A stretch of DNA of 6,004 bases from Pseudomonadota bacterium. Lineage in GTDB: Bacteria; Desulfobacterota; Anaeroferrophillalia; Anaeroferrophillales; Tharpellaceae. The DNA is taken from assembly GCA_030641485.1 (NCBI GenBank), contig DAOWHJ010000177.1, positions 1-6,004 on the forward strand, written 5' to 3'. Both the position numbers and the translations under genes were made by a program. Within the stretch, counting starts at the first letter, position 1; each line of letters opens with the position of its first letter. Of the stretch, positions 4,393 through 6,004 are shown one piece after another. Below the pieces are notes generated by a model. That model saw only the letters and a list, made by a program, of their open reading frames with translations. It did no database searches and was not told the origin of the DNA.

Positions 4393-6004
4393 ATGATTAA
4401 AACTTCAAATTTTACTTTCTGTCCTGGCGCTGTTTTTGCCAAGCGGCAACTTGTCCGAGTCAGCATCGCGCTTTTTCTGATGCTTTTCTGTATCTCTTGC
4501 AGTGGGACTAAATCACGGCTTACTGATGGTGATGGGTTAGCAGAGCCGATTGTGTCGGAACCTGTTCGCAGTTGTGCCATTGGTATTATTGATACTGGCC
4601 TAGAAGATAATGTCTGGCTTTCTGAAGTGATGCTCGAGGGTGCAGTGACCGGCGATTCGTCCCTGACCGTATTCCTTGGTTATCTGGAATCTATGGGGGC
4701 GTCGCCTTCAGGTGTGCTGCCGCCAACTGCGGATGATGTTGAGATTGAAAACCAGGCTAAAACCGGGGCTAGGTATCATTTCCCTTTGGTGATGAATGCC
4801 AAAGTAAGTCATTTTATCTCCTACTACAGCACTGTGCAAAATCGCTTTATGCACCGTTCTTTAGCGCGTTCGCATCGTTATTTGACGATGATGCGAAAAG
4901 TTCTTAGGGAGCATCATATTCCTGAAGAGCTTGCCTATATGGTCTTAATTGAGAGTGGGTTTACAACCCATGCCTATTCCCGGGCTCGGGCTTGTGGTCC
5001 CTGGCAATTTATAAGTGCTACCGGACGGCGGTATGGACTTAAAATTAACTCCTGGGTTGATGAACGTCGCGATCCGGTCAAGGCGACCTATGCCGCCGTT
5101 GCCTATCTTGGTGATCTTTACGAGATGTTTGGCTCCTGGTATCTGGCGGCAGCTGCTTATAATGCCGGCGAGGGAAAAATTCAGCGGGCCATGCGCCGTC
5201 ATAAAACTGATGATTTCTGGCAGATGGCCAATTTTCGTTACCTGAAACGCGAGACCCGTGAATATATCCCCAGGCTTCTGGCCGCGATCATGATCGCCAA
5301 AGAACCGGAAAAATATGGTTTTGTAGATATTGAATATGAAGCCCCTTTTACCTATGATACGGTTACGGTCGCGGATGCGACCGATCTTGAGGCTCTAGCC
5401 TGGGCTTCAGGAAGTCGGGTTGCTGATATTCGTAAGTTAAACCCGGAACTTAACTGTTGGTGTACGCCGCCAAAAGTCAAGGCTTATAAAGTTCGAGTAC
5501 CGTTAGGCACCGGGGCCCGTTGTCAAACGGCATTGGCTGATTTGCCCCCGGCTAAAAAAGTTACTTTTCGTAAGCACCGTATTCGCCAGGGAGATACACT
5601 CTCAACTATTGCTAAGCGTTATCATGCCGGAGTGCAACAGATTAAAGATCTTAATGGCTTGCGGAGCAGTCGGATTCGCGCGGGCCGGGACTTATTGATT
5701 CCAGTGCGGGTGTCGGGACGGGGAGCGGTAGTTTTTGATAAGGAGATCTATCGTTCCGGGAGTTTTTCCCGGTCGACGTATTCGTCGAAAAAACGATCTT
5801 CTACGAGTAGTAAATATCGTGTGCGCCGGGGTGATAGTCTGTGGAAAATTGCCCGGCGTCACAATTTGCGGGTTGCTGATATCCAGCGTTTGAATAATAT
5901 GGGGAGTTCAAGTGCGATTAAACCCGGCCAGGTATTAAAACTTAAAAAGATAACCAAGGTCGAGAAAAAGCGCAGCCGGGTGACAAAAAAGAGCACAAAA
6001 AATG
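4393..6004 (+). CDS. mltD: MltD-like membrane-bound lytic murein transglycosylase with LysM repeats (cut by right edge)
   Basis: The frame is open for 537 codons and continues past the window. The enzyme would cleave the MurNAc-GlcNAc bond of peptidoglycan to give 1,6-anhydro-MurNAc ends, acting in the periplasm. A hydrophobic segment (about 21-35) ends in CISC, so Cys36 is a likely lipid-anchored cysteine, although Cys at -3 is an unusual lipobox residue. The SLT catalytic domain spans about 160-300: Glu187 in IESGF is the catalytic acid, followed by GPWQFISATGRRYGL (202-216), AYNAGEGKI (255-263) and YIPRLLAA (291-298). A degenerate LysM-like stretch at about 323-370 is followed by two clear LysM repeats that bind glycan, at about 395-438 (RIRQGDTLSTIAKRY) and 475-517 (RVRRGDSLWKIARRH). 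A Ser/Arg-rich linker (about 455-473) separates them. The visible end (518-537) is very rich in Lys and Arg. The ribosome site is poor, with only AAGAG upstream of the ATG. The gene is independent of gcdA. Confidence 0.88.
   Translation, partial: MIKTSNFTFCPGAVFAKRQLVRVSIALFLMLFCISCSGTKSRLTDGDGLAEPIVSEPVRSCAIGIIDTGLEDNVWLSEVMLEGAVTGDSSLTVFLGYLESMGASPSGVLPPTADDVEIENQAKTGARYHFPLVMNAKVSHFISYYSTVQNRFMHRSLARSHRYLTMMRKVLREHHIPEELAYMVLIESGFTTHAYSRARACGPWQFISATGRRYGLKINSWVDERRDPVKATYAAVAYLGDLYEMFGSWYLAAAAYNAGEGKIQRAMRRHKTDDFWQMANFRYLKRETREYIPRLLAAIMIAKEPEKYGFVDIEYEAPFTYDTVTVADATDLEALAWASGSRVADIRKLNPELNCWCTPPKVKAYKVRVPLGTGARCQTALADLPPAKKVTFRKHRIRQGDTLSTIAKRYHAGVQQIKDLNGLRSSRIRAGRDLLIPVRVSGRGAVVFDKEIYRSGSFSRSTYSSKKRSSTSSKYRVRRGDSLWKIARRHNLRVADIQRLNNMGSSSAIKPGQVLKLKKITKVEKKRSRVTKKSTKN

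Noticed and set aside
4945..5245. Small frames on both strands within the transglycosylase catalytic domain
   Set aside because: They are out-of-frame shadows of the conserved SLT domain with no features of their own.
1..6004. Mobile element, CRISPR array, tRNA or rRNA
   Set aside because: No transposase or integrase, no repeated spacer pattern, no terminal repeats and no tRNA- or rRNA-like sequence was seen on either strand by eye.

Overview
The window carries four protein-coding genes, two of them cut by the window edges, in DNA of moderate GC with bacterial gene structure. The pairing of a glutaryl-CoA dehydrogenase with a glutaconyl-CoA decarboxylase alpha subunit, beside an MltD-type lysM lipoprotein and an AI-2E-family permease, suggests a Gram-negative strict anaerobe. 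A Desulfobacterota/'deltaproteobacterial' degrader of aromatics or dicarboxylates fits best; the genus cannot be told from the window.

Layout: (1) 1-711, minus strand, N-terminal 237 residues of an AI-2E/PerM-family membrane protein running off the left edge. (2) 712-1058, a divergent intergenic region with several inverted repeats and weak promoter candidates. (3) 1059-2222, plus strand, an acyl-CoA dehydrogenase whose active-site residues match the non-decarboxylating glutaryl-CoA dehydrogenase type. (4) 2223-2509, a 287-bp spacer without a convincing terminator but with an 8-bp inverted repeat over a possible promoter and a strong hairpin in the presumed leader. (5) 2510-4243, plus strand, glutaconyl-CoA decarboxylase carboxyltransferase subunit GcdA. 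(6) 4286-4333, a strong intrinsic terminator. (7) 4393 to the right edge, plus strand, an MltD-like lytic transglycosylase with two LysM repeats, not finished at the window end.

How the genes work together: the dehydrogenase would oxidise glutaryl-CoA to glutaconyl-CoA and keep the carboxylate. GcdA would then start the biotin- and Na+-dependent decarboxylation to crotonyl-CoA, so that the energy of decarboxylation is stored as a sodium gradient. Glutaryl-CoA is an intermediate of anaerobic benzoyl-CoA breakdown and of glutarate, lysine and tryptophan breakdown. The biotin carrier and membrane pump subunits are not in the window, and the terminator after gcdA means they are probably encoded elsewhere. 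The flanking permease and cell-wall enzyme look like unrelated neighbours. No RNA gene, CRISPR array, insertion sequence or phage trace was seen. The system is recognisable rather than new; the interest lies in the active-site signature, the gene pairing and the unexplained regulatory palindromes.
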